Below, in pieces: positions 31,509-43,349 of a stretch of 64,000 nt of DNA. A model generated the notes under the pieces. The model did not search any database and was not told the origin of the DNA. It saw only the letters and a program-made list of their open reading frames with translations. Source of the stretch: Anaspis maculata (taxonomy: Eukaryota > Arthropoda > Insecta > Coleoptera > Scraptiidae); assembly GCA_949128115.1 (NCBI GenBank), contig OX421964.1, forward strand, positions 17,260,892 to 17,324,891, written 5' to 3'. A program made the position numbers and the translations under genes. Position 1 is the stretch's first letter. The number at the start of each line of letters is the position of its first letter.

Positions 31509-32879
31509 GTAAGTATTTAGTGAGTAGTGTGTGTATATGTGTCTGGTAGTGTGCATGCTCTGGGGTAGTGAAAAGGAGACATCAAAGACAACTCAGGGTG
31601 TGTTTTTGTGTGTGCCACGCGGGATCTAATAGAATTCTTGAGTTTGGCGCTGAGCTTGGAAAGAGTGCAAAGCTAGGTGGAAACGAGACGATTCCTTTCT
31701 AATCCTGTGTAGAAAGTGCGGTTTCAGGCAAAAAAAGCCAAGTTAATCAGTTCCCGTAGCTTTTGGATAATAAATATAAGATCTGGGTAGGTACCGCAAA
31801 GATCTGATTATTGGAAGAGCATCTACTTAGTATTGCCCTTCTTATTCATGTACTTTCGGGCAAATGTAGGCTTTCATGCGTGGATTAGCAGGATCTATAC
31901 CTACACATAGACAGTGGTCACCTGAGGCTCCATTTTTTTTCAAGGTTTTGATTGTGGCAAACTGAGACACGTGGATAAATCTAACATTCTCGCGTTATTC
32001 AACGTCTGGGAGTTGATTGACACCTGACTACCCAGAAATGTACCTACCTATCCACCGTCATAAGTCAGTACACAACAGCCACATTTCAGCGGAATTGACT
32101 GGTTGATACTTTTTTATTTTGATATTCGATGAACTTCCTTTTTTGGACCGCTCATAACTCATTGAACCTTGATTAATTTGTATTACCTACATGAGATCCT
32201 ACCAACTCCCACCCTGAAAGAGAACTTGTATAAAACAATACCAACTTGCAACTCTTCAAAGTCATGGCTATTCGTTAATTAGCCCCTTGTATCATGGCCT
32301 GAGTTGACGTTCACACTAAGCTTCACTAAACTACTTAGCTACCTAACCAGATGGGAATTATGCTATTCGCCTAGAGAATAAGGTGGCCAACTGTCCTGAT
32401 TTGCCAAGGACAGGTTTAGGTTTTTGCACCTTTGTCCTGCTCCACGCTCATGCACGTACTGATTTGTCCTAATTTTGAGCAAAAATAGATTTGTTCTGAT
32501 TTCAAGCGAAAACGTTTTTAGCGCATTTTCCATCTTGATGAAAATCGCTATTGCAACCGCTTTGTCCGTCCGTCCGTCCGTCCGTCCGTCCGTCCGTCCG
32601 TCCGTTCCTCGAACTCCTCCCAAACTAGACGACCTAGCTTTCTAATTTTTTCGCTGTTACATAGCTGCCACTCCCAAAGGAGGGCTAGGCTATATTGGAT
32701 GTTTATATTGCGCCGCCAACATAGAGAAAACCGCTCCCGATAAACTTGAAATAACATAATATTCTACTAGCACTTTCTACCAGACCTGATGCTCTGGTGT
32801 TCTCATTTTTTGAATAATACATAGTTGCCACTCATAAACGTAAGCCAAGAAACATTCCGTCATCAATATGCGCCGCCGA
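31509..32879. other. Probable intron of the DPP-like gene
   Basis: No coding motif. A GTCC microsatellite (11 or so units) lies at about 32563-32606; frames across it are artefacts. Confidence 0.5.
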
Positions 32880-34340
32880 CATGAAAAAACTGCTAAAAAC
32901 CGCCCCCAATCACTTTAAAATGAAAAACATAAACCTGAAGACATAGCGATCTGATTCTTTCGGTATATAAATAGCTGACTAAAAATGGGAGAGGATAGGC
33001 TACTTTTGATTAGTCGCCGCCCCCAGATTCCGCCCCCAAACGATAAAAAGTGCAACTTTCACAAATGTTACTGATTGAGACGTTCCCTTAAACATTTAGG
33101 AACTGCCAACTCAAATTGTGCAACATTTGCTTAGCCGAACGCTGCCGCTCCCACACGCCGCCCCCAAAGTAAGAGATAAATGAAAAACATGAACCCAAAG
33201 ACAAAGTGATCCAAGTTTTTTGCTATATGGATAGCTGACTGAAAATGGAAAAGGATAGGCTACTTTTGATATGGCGCCGCCTCCAGCAAAAAAGTGCAAC
33301 TTTCAACAATTTTCACTGATTTAGCTGATACTGCCACCTCGAACATTCAGAAACTCTTGACTCAAGCTGTGCAAGAATTTCTTTGCAAAACTCTGCCGCT
33401 CCCACACGCCGCCCCCAAAGTAAGAGATAAATGTAAAACATGAACCTGAAGACATAGCGATCTAATTCTTTCACTATATTGATAGCTGACTGGAATTGGA
33501 AAAATATAGGCCACTTTTGATTAGCCGCCGCCTCCAGCTGCCGCCTCCAAACAAACAAAAAATGCAACTTTCACAATTTTCACTGATTGTCATATTTCCC
33601 TCACATTTAGAAACTCCCAACTCAAACTGTGCAACAGTTACTTTGCCGAATGCTGCCGCCCCCACACGCTACCCTCAAAGTGAGAGATGAGTGAAAAACA
33701 TAAACCCGAAGACATAACGATCTGATTCTTCCGCTATATGGATGGCTAACTTAAAATGGGAAAGAATAGGCTACCTTTGACATGGCGCCGCCTTCAACTT
33801 CCACCCCCAAAAGAGAAAAAGTGCAACTTCCAATAATTCCCACTGAATTACATTTTAATGTTACCTCAAACATTCTGAAACTCCCAACTCAAGCTATGGA
33901 AGAATTTCTTTGCCAAACTCTGCCGCTCCCTCACGCCGCCCTCAAAGTAAGAGATGAATGTAAAACATTACCCTGAAGACATAGCGATTAAATTGTTCCG
34001 CTATATAGATAGCTGACTAAAAATGGGGAGAGATAGGCCACTTTTGATTAGTCGCCGCCTCCAGCTCCCGCCCCTAAACAAAAAATGCAACTTTTACAAT
34101 TTTCATTGATTGTCATATTTCCTTAAACATTTAGAAACTCTCAACTCAAACTGTGCAACAGTTACTTTGCAGAATGCTGCCACCCCCACACGCTGCCCTC
34201 AAAGTAAGAGATAAATGGAAAACATGAACCCGAAGACATAGCGATCTAATTCTTTCGCTATATGGATAGCCGACTAAAAATGGGAAAGAATAAACTACTG
34301 CTGATTAGTCGCCGCTCCCAGCTTCCGCCCTCAAACAAAA
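32880..34340. repeat. Tandem repeat, about 250-267-bp unit, five to six copies
   Basis: Each unit has ACACGCCGCCCCCAAAGTAA followed by GAGATAAATG, ATAGCGATCTAATTCTTTCG and GATAGCTGACTAAAAATGG. The CCCAAAGTAAGAG anchor is at about 33164, 33415, 33675, 33942 and 34200. Several units carry a GCCGCCtcCAGCTcCCGCCcC core. Units have diverged by many point changes. No real coding sequence. Confidence 0.8.
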
Positions 34341-35149
34341 AAATATATTGATGAGTGAAAGAATTTTCATTCAAATCTATTTCATTGGCAAGTACCCCAT
34401 TCTGATAACACAATATCACAATGAGTTTCGAGTGAAGAAAGTGGGCAAGGAATGGTGTTTCTCCTTCAACCAAATTTCTTTACGTTCACAATATGCCTCT
34501 TTAAGAAAATGCGCTACTGAGACTCACGCACGTGAAGGCATACTCACTTGTTTTTTTCTTCTGATTTTGAATTTGCCGCAAAACTCGAGCGATTCACCAC
34601 CTCACCCCTCTCCCACATCATCACCCTACCACTTCCACATACTCCCGTTTCTGTGCCTATCACACTTGACACTATTCGCCCCGTGCACGACGCCAGCGTA
34701 ACCTAGCGTACGAAACTTTGTTGGCGCTCACTCACGTCATGAATTACAGATCGCTGTACTGTCATTATTGACAAATCGCTGGTCTGGACTGTCATTATTT
34801 TGTGGTTAGGTGCTTTGTCAACATAGACTTTGTCATTGACTCATTGACAAATTGTCAATTAACCACACGGCATCTGTTGTGAGGTTGTGACCCATGGTTG
34901 TCATCAATTTCAATTATTTCCACTGTCAAATTGACATCAATGGCATCCAACATCAGAAAATTAACAGCCCAAACACGCAGCGCCGAACCATCAATGTTGC
35001 TGTTTTTGCCCACAAAAGCGCTGAAATCGGTTTCGTTACCCCCACTCTGTACTCCGCACGGGGCGAATACCCGTAGATAGATCCTACAACCTACCAAAGA
35101 AATCACAGGTTTAATTTTGTGTTCCCTCTGTTCACTCTCTCAACTAGAT
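34341..35149. other. No gene recognised
   Basis: Includes repeated TGTCATTATTGACAAATCGCTG-like bits (34750-34860). Frames on both strands at 34855-35106 have no known motif. Confidence 0.4.
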
Positions 35150-35258
35150 TTGCTTAGGGGGTATACGGAGCGACGTCAATCTCTTGGATTCCGTGATCTT
35201 CCCAACATTTTCTAGATTTCGAAATTAAAAACTGCGGTCCATTGTTCATGTTATTATG
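35150..35258 (-). pseudogene. Gypsy integrase fragment (core end)
   Basis: Minus strand reads NNGPQFLISKSRKCW then EDHGIQEIDVAPYTP, the segment holding the second Asp region of the DDE core (DNGxQF...HGI...APYxP). It is separated from the rest of the integrase by fold-back element 3. Confidence 0.8.
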
Positions 35259-37508
35259 CACAGGTGTCTTCAAATAGAAATGAGTTTTACAAAATTGTCA
35301 CCAAAAACTGTTGATGGTACCTTGTAATAGAGGTTCTGGGGAGCACAGGAATGTATCTAACAAAATCGTAGCTGATCCCGAACGGCAATTGTTCAATTTT
35401 TAAGATTATTAGTTGAAAATGTCTTAATAAAAATTTGGCTTCGGGTTTTTTCAAATTTTCAGAATAACTAAAATTGTCTAAACGGTTAATTGTGCATCTC
35501 TCCCAATATCTAAAAAAATCTCTGTGGATAGATTCATACCCTTCTGTTCTAATAAGAGTCCAAGACCTCCATTGTTGAGGAACTTCAACAAGCTTTGGAG
35601 ATGACATGAATTTCCGAAGCTTCTGATAACACCCTTGTACCAAAACACTTTTATAATATATTTATGCCCTCTTCGTAAGGTCCAGCTACAACCTTTGCAG
35701 TGCTGAAACCATTTTCAACAATTTTGTTCATCGTTTTAAACAACTACGTTTTCCGGATCAGTAAGACCGGCGCTCTCCTTTGGAAGTTTTCGGCAGGTGT
35801 TCCATCTGAATATCTCGTCGTGGTAACTTTTGGCCACTAAGTTCAACTTCTTGGGCCAACAGCAAAACTTCATCACTCCAAAGTATCAGCACAAGATCAT
35901 TCCAAAACAAATGGTTCACTAACCCTTGAAAAGATGCAACTCTGGAATGATGCAAAGTCTTTTTCGAAAAAAGGGGGGGTTGATTGAGCTTGTGACACTC
36001 TTTTGAAAACTTCTTTCTTTCTTCAGAGCAAAATTTCTCATTAATGCGCTTTCAAATCTTCATAAGTCTTCATACTCGTAACCATTTTTTGTTCTGTTTT
36101 CTTCACAAACCTCATTTCAACGTCATTTTATCGAATTTCCCTCGTAAGTCTTTTAGAGTGATAAAGCAGTACGGAGATGGTTGCCGTGTAGCCATTCGCT
36201 GGTCATTGATCAAGAGAATAAGTTCAATATCCGAAACAAATTTGAACCCAAGTCCATTGATGTTGGTCATTTGAAACATCAACTCGATATTTTCATATAG
36301 GTTTTTTTCACCTGGGGTACAATGCAAACCATTCATAAGCCTATTGAAACTGGTTGATTCCCCCCTTTTTTTTTTTTTCAATCGATCGTCAATCTATGTA
36401 ACGACTTTTTTGCTGCCTGTGTAATTTTTCTTTCTCTAAAATTATTTCCGCATCTTCTAGACCAATTAAAATCAAGTTGATGTTTGAAATGACCAATATC
36501 AATGCAATTCTTTTAAAATTTGTTCAGGAATTTTAACTTCTTTTGATCAATGACCAGCAAACAACTACGGCTACTTCCATGTCTGTACTGCTTCATCACT
36601 CTAAAAGACTTACGAGGGAAATTCGATGAAATTACGTTGAATAAGGTTTGTGAAGAAAATAAACAGAAAGAGATGGTTACGAGTATGAAGACTTACGGAG
36701 ATTTGAGGCGCATTGATTGAAAATTTTGCTCTGCAGGAAAAAAAGAAGAGCTTTGCGAAAGATTGTCACAGGATAATTACCCCCCTCTTTTCGAAGCATC
36801 TCCTTTAAGGGTTTGTGAACCATTTATTTTGGAATGGTCTTGTGCCGATACTTGGGTGTGATGAAGTTTGCTGTGGCCCAAGGAACTAAACTTGGTCGCC
36901 AAAAGTTACCAACATAAGATTTTTGAAGAGAACTCCTGTCGGAAACTTTCAAAGGAAAGCGACAGTCGCAATGATCCGTAAAAAATGTGGGAGTACCTAC
37001 TTTGCGTGATTCCGTTTGTGTCTGGCTTCAAAACGATGAACAAAATTGTTGAAAAGTGTTTCAGCACTGCAAAGGTTATAGCTGGACCTTACGAAGAGGG
37101 CATAAATATATTATAAAAGTGTTTTGGGACAAGGGTGTTATCAGAAGCTTTGGAAATTCATGTCATCTCAAGAACTTGTTGAAGCTCCTCAACAATGGAG
37201 GTCTTGGACTCTTATTAGAACAGAAGGGTATGAATCTATCCACAGAGATTTTTTTAGATATTGGGAGAGATGCAAAATTAACCGTTTAGACAATCTTAGT
37301 TATTCTAAAAATTTGAAAAAACCCGAAGCCAAATTTTTATTACGACATTTTCAACTAATAATCTTAAAAATTGAATAATTGCCGTTCGGGATCGGCTACG
37401 ATTTTGTTAGATACATTTCTGTGCTCCCCAGAACCTCTATTACAAGGTCCCATCAACAGTTTTTGGTGACAATTTTTTTAAACTCATTTCTACTTGAGGA
37501 CACCTGTG
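35259..37508. mobile_element. Fold-back element 3 (palindrome, 2.25 kb)
   Basis: CACAGGTGTC at 35259 pairs with GACACCTGTG ending 37508, and TATG directly repeats at 35255-35258 and 37509-37512. The arms (35259 to about 36292 and about 36470-37508) encode the same sequence in opposite directions, for instance GYESIHRDFFRYWERC on the minus strand at about 35520 and plus strand at about 37230. That shared frame (85-118 codons) has no known motif and might be the relic of a gene. Loop about 180 bases. The insertion splits a Gypsy integrase gene. Confidence 0.9.
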
Positions 37509-37512
37509 TATG

Positions 37513-38714
37513 GTGGTTGGGCATGGGCATCCAAATCTCGATATGATCTTATCCCAGAATGCTTGCCATACGGTGTTTGTTGTCGCTTTTTGGTGCGAAT
37601 GGTATTCGACCCATTTCGTGAACCTATCATAAAATACAAGTAGGCTTCACCGTGCCTTTACTTGAGCGAGATAACAGTCTGGTAAGGTCCTACGCATCGT
37701 GTGTCATGTGCCGTGGGCTTGTGCTAATTGCATTTTCCTCCCTGTTTACACTTGGAGCAGCTTTTACTTCCAACAGCTTTCTCACTACCTCACGTACTTC
37801 ATAATATTCTGTAACATTCCAGGCCAATAATATTTACGTTGTCATTATCTGCCTCAGTTCCTCAAAAGTCTCTGACGTTTATCGTTCCACATAAATGGCT
37901 CATTTTTTCCCGTAAGTTCATGAAGAGGCCTTGTAATTTTATGAGTCATTTTGTATATAAATACTTGCCATAACAATACCACATCTCTTAAAACTGTTGA
38001 ACTGCGTTCGTTCTTGTGACTCTTGGAAAATCTACTATCGCTGGTCTTGTTGACATTATGGAGATGATCCCTTTGCATTTACCAGGTAGCCCAATGTATC
38101 AGTATCCTCTGTCATGAACGCACAATTATCTATGTTCAGTGTGAGCCCGGCTTTCTGCAACCTTTGTCTCAAAAAAATAACAATGTCATCTAGGTAAATT
38201 AAATTTTTTAGAGAAACTTGATCCGCAAGGGCCTGGAAGGTTGAGGGCGCATTTGTTGAACCAAAAAGCATTACTTGAAACTTAAATATCCCATCGCCTT
38301 GCGCTATGAATGCTGTATACCGCTTACTGCTCTCCTCAATTCCTACTTGCCAATATCCGCTAAAGATGGAGCGACGACAAATATCTTGCACTTCTTACAT
38401 AACTCTCAATCTCATCGATATTAGAAATAAGGTAGGTCTTTTCCTTTGTCTCACTGTTCTTGTCTTCTGGAATCAGTGGCCGATTTAAAAGGTCTGATGA
38501 TATTGTTTCTCCTCATTTGATCAATTTGTTTCTCTTTCTCTTCTGTCGTCACTTCATACGGCCTACTGATCATTTGCTTGGATGTTTCTACGTCGATATC
38601 ATGTTGAACAAGGTCTGTGAACCATGTTTTTGAGACTTCTTCGCCACACATATCACAATAATGATCCAGGAATGTGGTGATTTTACTTTTTTTCGAAAAT
38701 TTTGTAGTGAACAA
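37513..38714 (-). pseudogene. Gypsy-type pol: RT, RNase H and integrase remnants
   Basis: In minus-strand order: RT entry (VQHDIDVETSKQMISRPYEV, then EEKEKQIDQMRRNNIIRP), RT palm (SGYWQVGIEESSKRYTAFIA and FGSTNAPSTFQ), catalytic box IYLDDIVIF with a short deletion behind it, KAGLTLNIDNCAF, the RNase H entry KNEPFMWNDKRQ, and integrase (GPYQTVIS, DRFTKWVEYHSHQKATTNTV, WQAFWDKIISRFGCP). Frameshifts and stops are frequent. The integrase ends at the TATG duplication of fold-back element 3 and resumes at 35258. Confidence 0.85.
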
Positions 38715-39086
38715 TCAATGTTCTCGATAGGTACTACTTTCTTTTTTCGATTCATCAGTTACCGTCAAGGACGGCTGTGTGACTTTCATTTCCTCCTTCC
38801 AAATTCACCAACATTATTCGTTTATACAGAGTGAGTCAGATGTAATCGTGCAAACTTTGAGGGTAGTTTCTCCTAGACGCCCTGATTCAGAAAAACCTAT
38901 ACTGTATGTCTCTATCTCGCTTCCTAAAAAACAGGGTGTCAAAGTTCACTTTTTTCGTTTTTTAAAAAGAGTGTATCTAGATACAGCCGCAAGTTTTACG
39001 TGGATACGTCTATGTGTAAGAGGGTATTGAGGCAATTGGAAGAACAACACGAATAAATGTTTCAAATTGAGTTTATTGAGCACCGG
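38715..39086. other. No gene recognised
   Basis: Holds GCAAGTTTTACGTGGATACG at about 38988, whose complement is found in diverged form near 44740, beyond the inserted non-LTR element and the satellite; the two may be ends of an older interrupted repeat. Confidence 0.4.
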
Positions 39087-39375
39087 TCGATGATTTTTAT
39101 TTTTATTTTTTTTTTATTTTAAGCCTTTATTTTACCTGGCGGGGTGTCAGCCAATGGCTGTTGTTAATCCCAACCAGGGTTTCAAAAAATTTACAGAAAT
39201 AACCTATATTTAATGCGGTTAGTAAATACAATATAACGTTAAAAGAAAAAATTATACTAACGGAACCAAAAACTAACTATACCTTTACCAAACCAAACAA
39301 TTATACAAACAACAAAGCTGAACATAGGCACTCCAAACAAACAGCAGAGGCATGAAAACACAAATCACAAACAAA

Positions 39376-42249
39376 TCACACATGACGAAGAAGACCATAG
39401 CGTAACTTTTTCTTGAAACCAGAGTATGATAAACCTTTGACGTCACCGGGAACCGCATTATACAACACCGTCGCATTATACGAGAAAGAGGAACGGAAGC
39501 GAGTCGTTCTATGTTGCATGATATGAAGTCTGGATGAAATAGACCAAGGGGAGAACAGAAGCTTTTCCTTGAGGTAGGGAGGAACATTTGTTTTTACAAT
39601 GGTATGTGTAAGGCACGTCAAATATAATCTCCACCGCTTTTCCATATTGAGTATGCCATGCCTATTTAACAACGGTGTAATATGTTCAAATCTTTTTGTC
39701 AGTGTAGAAAATCGAATGCAGGAGTTCTGGATTTTTTGAATTTTGTAAGAGATTTCTGCTGTTAAACAAGGGCCATACATGACATGACCGTAAGAAATCA
39801 AAGAAAGTACTAGAGACTCTGTTAACTTGAGTTTAGTCGGAGTGGATAACAAAAATTTATAACTATACAAGTGCCTCAACTTACCGTAGCACCTGCGTAC
39901 AAGCGTATTAACATGTTCGTCAAAAGTAAGCGTTTCATCAAACACAACACCCAGATTTCTCACAGTCTTTGAAAAAACCAAATCATTGTCTCCCATCTTT
40001 AGTTGCAGCTGGTGGTCCTCCAATTTGTCCAACATTCTCCGCGTACCAAAATTAATAGCAACCGATTTTTCTGCATTTAAAAGTAACCCATGCTTTTTTG
40101 ACCAGTTAGCTATGCGTTCTAAATCTTCACAAATCAATCCCAACCTGACGGGGGTCTCTTCTGGAAAGTACGAGGTGTAAATCTGGGTGTCGTCAGCATA
40201 GAAATGAGATTTACAGTTATGAATTTCTCTGGGTAGGTCAAATTGATACAGGACAAACAAAATTGGTCCCAGCAAAGATCCCTGCGGAACCCCCCTGGTA
40301 ATGCCAACTTCCCTGGACCAACGCACTTCATTTCCCACCTTTAACCTAACTTGCCGAACCCTGTTGGTCAAGTAGCTACTGAACCACTTTATAGCCCCTT
40401 GAGATAATCCCAAATAATACAATTTAGACAACAACAAATTATGATTTAGACAATCAAAAGCCTTGGTGTAGTCCAGCATAACAGAGGTGGTAACTTTGCC
40501 ACTGTCGATTGCACGCAAGTAGTCATCGCTCACATCAAGCAAGGCAGTAGTAGTGCTGTGACCCTCACGAAACCCTGACTGTCTATACGGTATGAGTCCA
40601 TTGCTGTTGACATGTTGCATGAGTTGAACATAGATCAGTCGTTCAAGAATTTTTGACAAAACAGGTAATAGACTAATAGGCCTAAAGTCTTTATAATCAC
40701 TTGGATTCGCTTTCTTTCGTACTGGTATTACGATTGCACTTTTCCAGGAGTCCGGAACGATACCGATCTCAATGCTAAAATTTAAAATATGAGTTAGTGC
40801 ATCTAAACAAAAAGGCAGGCAATATTTAAGCATATTAAGAGAAATACTGTCAACACCAGCTGTATTGGATTTAATATAGTCAACCGCTTCAGTAACTGTT
40901 TCCCTCAAAACAGGTTTGAAACTTGAGCGACTCGAGACGCGCTCGTGCTTATGATTTTTATAATAATTGATTAGATCTTGATCAACATTTAAATTTGGAA
41001 CTGAACTAGAGAAAAAAGTACTAAATTCGTCTGCATCCTGCAGCTCAATTGGAATCTCATCGATTTTATTTTTTTTATGAATTTCAAGACTCTCCAAAGT
41101 TTTCCACCATTCTTTCGCATTGTTTTTGTTGCAGAGACAATGACTTATAAACGCTTTTTTCTCTCTCCGAACACTTGCAGTCACAAAATTTCTCAATTGC
41201 TTGTAGTAAGCCCACCTCCGCTCAATTTCTTCTCTCGACGAATTTATCGTGTTAAGACTCTTTTTGTATCTCGAAAAAGCATTGTTTCTGAGACGTTTCA
41301 TAAATTTTAGGTTTTCAGTCATCCAAGGTGCACGCTTTTTAGTGACTTTAACTGTTCTGACTGGCGCGTGGATATCAAATAATTTAAGAATTGATGCTGT
41401 GAAAAAGGAGGTCTTGTCATTAATATCCGGTAGATCCAAAACATGCAACCATTGAATCATCTGTGCATCTTGAGCAAACAAGTTATGATCAACTTTTGTG
41501 AAATCTCTAAATTCAGCATAGCGCGCATGACTCTTCACTGAGGGATAATGCAAACAACAGTAAGTCAGGAAGTGGTCGGAAATTTCAGGCAAATGAACGG
41601 TACCCACTTTAGAAACAGACTCTCCGTTTGTGACGGCAATAACGTCCAATAACGTACTAGAGAGGTTACAGACTCTAGTTGGCTCCGCAATGACCTGCTG
41701 TAGGTTGTACGTCCGCAAAATACCGTCAAAAAATTTATATTTACAAGTATCCCTCTCTAGCATATTAACATTAAGATCACCCATTATGATTACATCATCG
41801 CAAACAGGCAAGAACTCAGACAGAGCATCATCAAGCGCAGACAAAGCAGTATAACAGATATTTGGCGCCCTGTATAACACTCCCAGTACAAGATTACTAT
41901 CAGATACCTTAATTTTGATCCATAATTGCTCCAAAAGCTCTCCCACCTCCTGAGAACCACTATGCAGCAATTCGTACCCAATGCCCAATTTAACATAAAA
42001 AGCAACTCCTCCTCCGCCTTTGCCCAGCCGATCAGCTCGGCACAAGCTATAACCTGGTATCGTTATTGCATCAGACAAAATATTTGGTTTTAAGAAAGTC
42101 TCCGAGATCCCGATGACGTCAAAGCCCTGCATCAAAATGTAGTCTTTCAACTCTTGAAATGAGTTCATAATGGAACGAGAATTAAAATGAGCAACAAGCA
42201 AGCCATCTTCCCCGTCACGCAAAACATCATACTGCGATAAGGCATCCAT
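39376..42249 (-). CDS. Non-LTR ORF2, AP endonuclease and reverse transcriptase (intact)
   Basis: 957 aa from ATG (MDALSQYDVL). The endonuclease spans about 15-230, with N23 (HFNSRSI), E50 (GISETFL), GDLN at 157-160 and SDH at 224-226, so its catalytic set is complete. Reverse transcriptase spans about 495-760: PVRKKANPSDYKDFRPISLL, palm LDYTKAFD (D593), GVPQGSLLGPILF (653-665) and YADD (684-687). The C-terminus ends with the NAVPGDVKGLSYSGFKKKL pattern common to Jockey/CR1 relatives. Together with ORF1 it would carry out target-primed reverse transcription. No inactivating change is seen. Confidence 0.92.
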   Translation of the reverse strand: MDALSQYDVLRDGEDGLLVAHFNSRSIMNSFQELKDYILMQGFDVIGISETFLKPNILSDAITIPGYSLCRADRLGKGGGGVAFYVKLGIGYELLHSGSQEVGELLEQLWIKIKVSDSNLVLGVLYRAPNICYTALSALDDALSEFLPVCDDVIIMGDLNVNMLERDTCKYKFFDGILRTYNLQQVIAEPTRVCNLSSTLLDVIAVTNGESVSKVGTVHLPEISDHFLTYCCLHYPSVKSHARYAEFRDFTKVDHNLFAQDAQMIQWLHVLDLPDINDKTSFFTASILKLFDIHAPVRTVKVTKKRAPWMTENLKFMKRLRNNAFSRYKKSLNTINSSREEIERRWAYYKQLRNFVTASVRREKKAFISHCLCNKNNAKEWWKTLESLEIHKKNKIDEIPIELQDADEFSTFFSSSVPNLNVDQDLINYYKNHKHERVSSRSSFKPVLRETVTEAVDYIKSNTAGVDSISLNMLKYCLPFCLDALTHILNFSIEIGIVPDSWKSAIVIPVRKKANPSDYKDFRPISLLPVLSKILERLIYVQLMQHVNSNGLIPYRQSGFREGHSTTTALLDVSDDYLRAIDSGKVTTSVMLDYTKAFDCLNHNLLLSKLYYLGLSQGAIKWFSSYLTNRVRQVRLKVGNEVRWSREVGITRGVPQGSLLGPILFVLYQFDLPREIHNCKSHFYADDTQIYTSYFPEETPVRLGLICEDLERIANWSKKHGLLLNAEKSVAINFGTRRMLDKLEDHQLQLKMGDNDLVFSKTVRNLGVVFDETLTFDEHVNTLVRRCYGKLRHLYSYKFLLSTPTKLKLTESLVLSLISYGHVMYGPCLTAEISYKIQKIQNSCIRFSTLTKRFEHITPLLNRHGILNMEKRWRLYLTCLTHTIVKTNVPPYLKEKLLFSPWSISSRLHIMQHRTTRFRSSFSYNATVLYNAVPGDVKGLSYSGFKKKLRYGLLRHV

Positions 42250-42417
42250 CCTCAGCCAGTTTGCAGAAGAACTACAACAAAAAATAACACTGTATTTTAT
42301 ACTTCAATGTTTAAAATAAGCAAAAGTTAAGAAAGAAATGATAAAGATAACGCTATTTATGTATTTAAGCATTTATGCAGGCGAGCACTCCTAATGAAAA
42401 TATGAAAATAATAATAA

Positions 42418-43071
42418 TTATTGATTAATATATGTCTCAAAATCAGATTTAGTGCTGAATCTAGCAATTCCACGACCACTCTTGCAGGCAATTTTCCCAT
42501 TTTCAGTCCAGACATTTTCACGACCGAACTTGTCCAAGGCAGTTTTTAAAATTGCAAGTCTGGTCTGGGTGAGGTCCTCCCTGATGATCACTGATGTGCC
42601 CTTAAGTCTTTTCTTGTTGTGGAAAATCTCCCGCTTCACCTCGTTTCGACACAGCCTTACCAAGACCGGCCCCGGTTTTCTGTTCTTCGAATGCATGTGG
42701 AAGCAATAATCGATGTCACGCTGCGACACTTCCATCATTAAGCGATTCTTGCAAATATCCAGGACGGTTTGGATCGGATCCTCCACTTTGGCTCCATCGG
42801 GAAGATAGATACGCAAGTTGTTCCGACGCGAGCACTGGTCCAGATTATCAAGAGCAATCTCTGTCTTGTGTAGTTTTTCATCCAGCTCCTCTACCTTCCT
42901 CCGTTGCTCCTCAAAGTTGAACTTTGAGGCGACTTTCATCGCAATTGTATCGATCAGCTTCGCCATGAAGCCTTCGGACAACAGTAGCTTCTCCACAACT
43001 CTCTGGACCAGGGCATCCTCATCTTTGTCTCTCTTATCCTCCGACTTTGAACCCGATCTGGAGCCAACCAT
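42418..43071 (-). CDS. Non-LTR ORF1, coiled-coil RNA-binding protein
   Basis: 217 aa, starting MVGSRSGSKSEDKRDK. Residues about 55-85 (EEQRRKVEELDEKLHKTEIA) form a coiled coil, followed by SRRNNLRIYLP and a domain of about 90 residues with LVRLCRNEVKREIFHNKKRL and a SVIIREDLT strand. This layout resembles the L1-ORF1-like RNA chaperone fold found in many CR1/Jockey-type elements. It would trimerise and coat element RNA. No CCHC zinc knuckle is present. Confidence 0.8.
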   Translation of the reverse strand: MVGSRSGSKSEDKRDKDEDALVQRVVEKLLLSEGFMAKLIDTIAMKVASKFNFEEQRRKVEELDEKLHKTEIALDNLDQCSRRNNLRIYLPDGAKVEDPIQTVLDICKNRLMMEVSQRDIDYCFHMHSKNRKPGPVLVRLCRNEVKREIFHNKKRLKGTSVIIREDLTQTRLAILKTALDKFGRENVWTENGKIACKSGRGIARFSTKSDFETYINQ

Positions 43072-43349
43072 CGTGTAGTAGTAAAAGAGCGATGAACGAT
43101 GATTATTACGAATAAATACGCACGACTAAATTGCCACAATAACTAGCACAATAACAAACCAGTACAAAACAGACACGAGCTCGCCTGCCGTAACGTCTAC
43201 TCGCCGCCGCGCATCGAACGTCTCGATGATGAGGAAAGTATGAAATGTTACGGAACAGGTTGACATTCAAATCACATGTGAAGGTTAAATCAAGGTAGGT
43301 ATGTATTGCCCAGAGTTGTGGGGGTGAGTCCGGCGACATTCTACATAGA

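Larger units (their letters stand above)
39095..43222 (-). mobile_element. Full-length Jockey/CR1-like non-LTR retrotransposon with two intact ORFs
   Basis: Flanked by the 8-bp direct repeat TCGATGAT (39087-39094 and 43223-43230). On the minus strand it has a 5' UTR of about 150 bases, ORF1 (217 codons), a spacer of 168 bases, ORF2 (957 codons), a 3' UTR of about 270 bases with AATAAA, and an A-rich tail. Total 4.13 kb. Both ORFs open with ATG and have no stops, so this copy looks young and possibly competent. Confidence 0.9.

Noticed and set aside
35287..35643. Gene shared by both arms of fold-back element 3
   Set aside because: Arm duplication explains the two similar frames; no motif and no evidence of coding.
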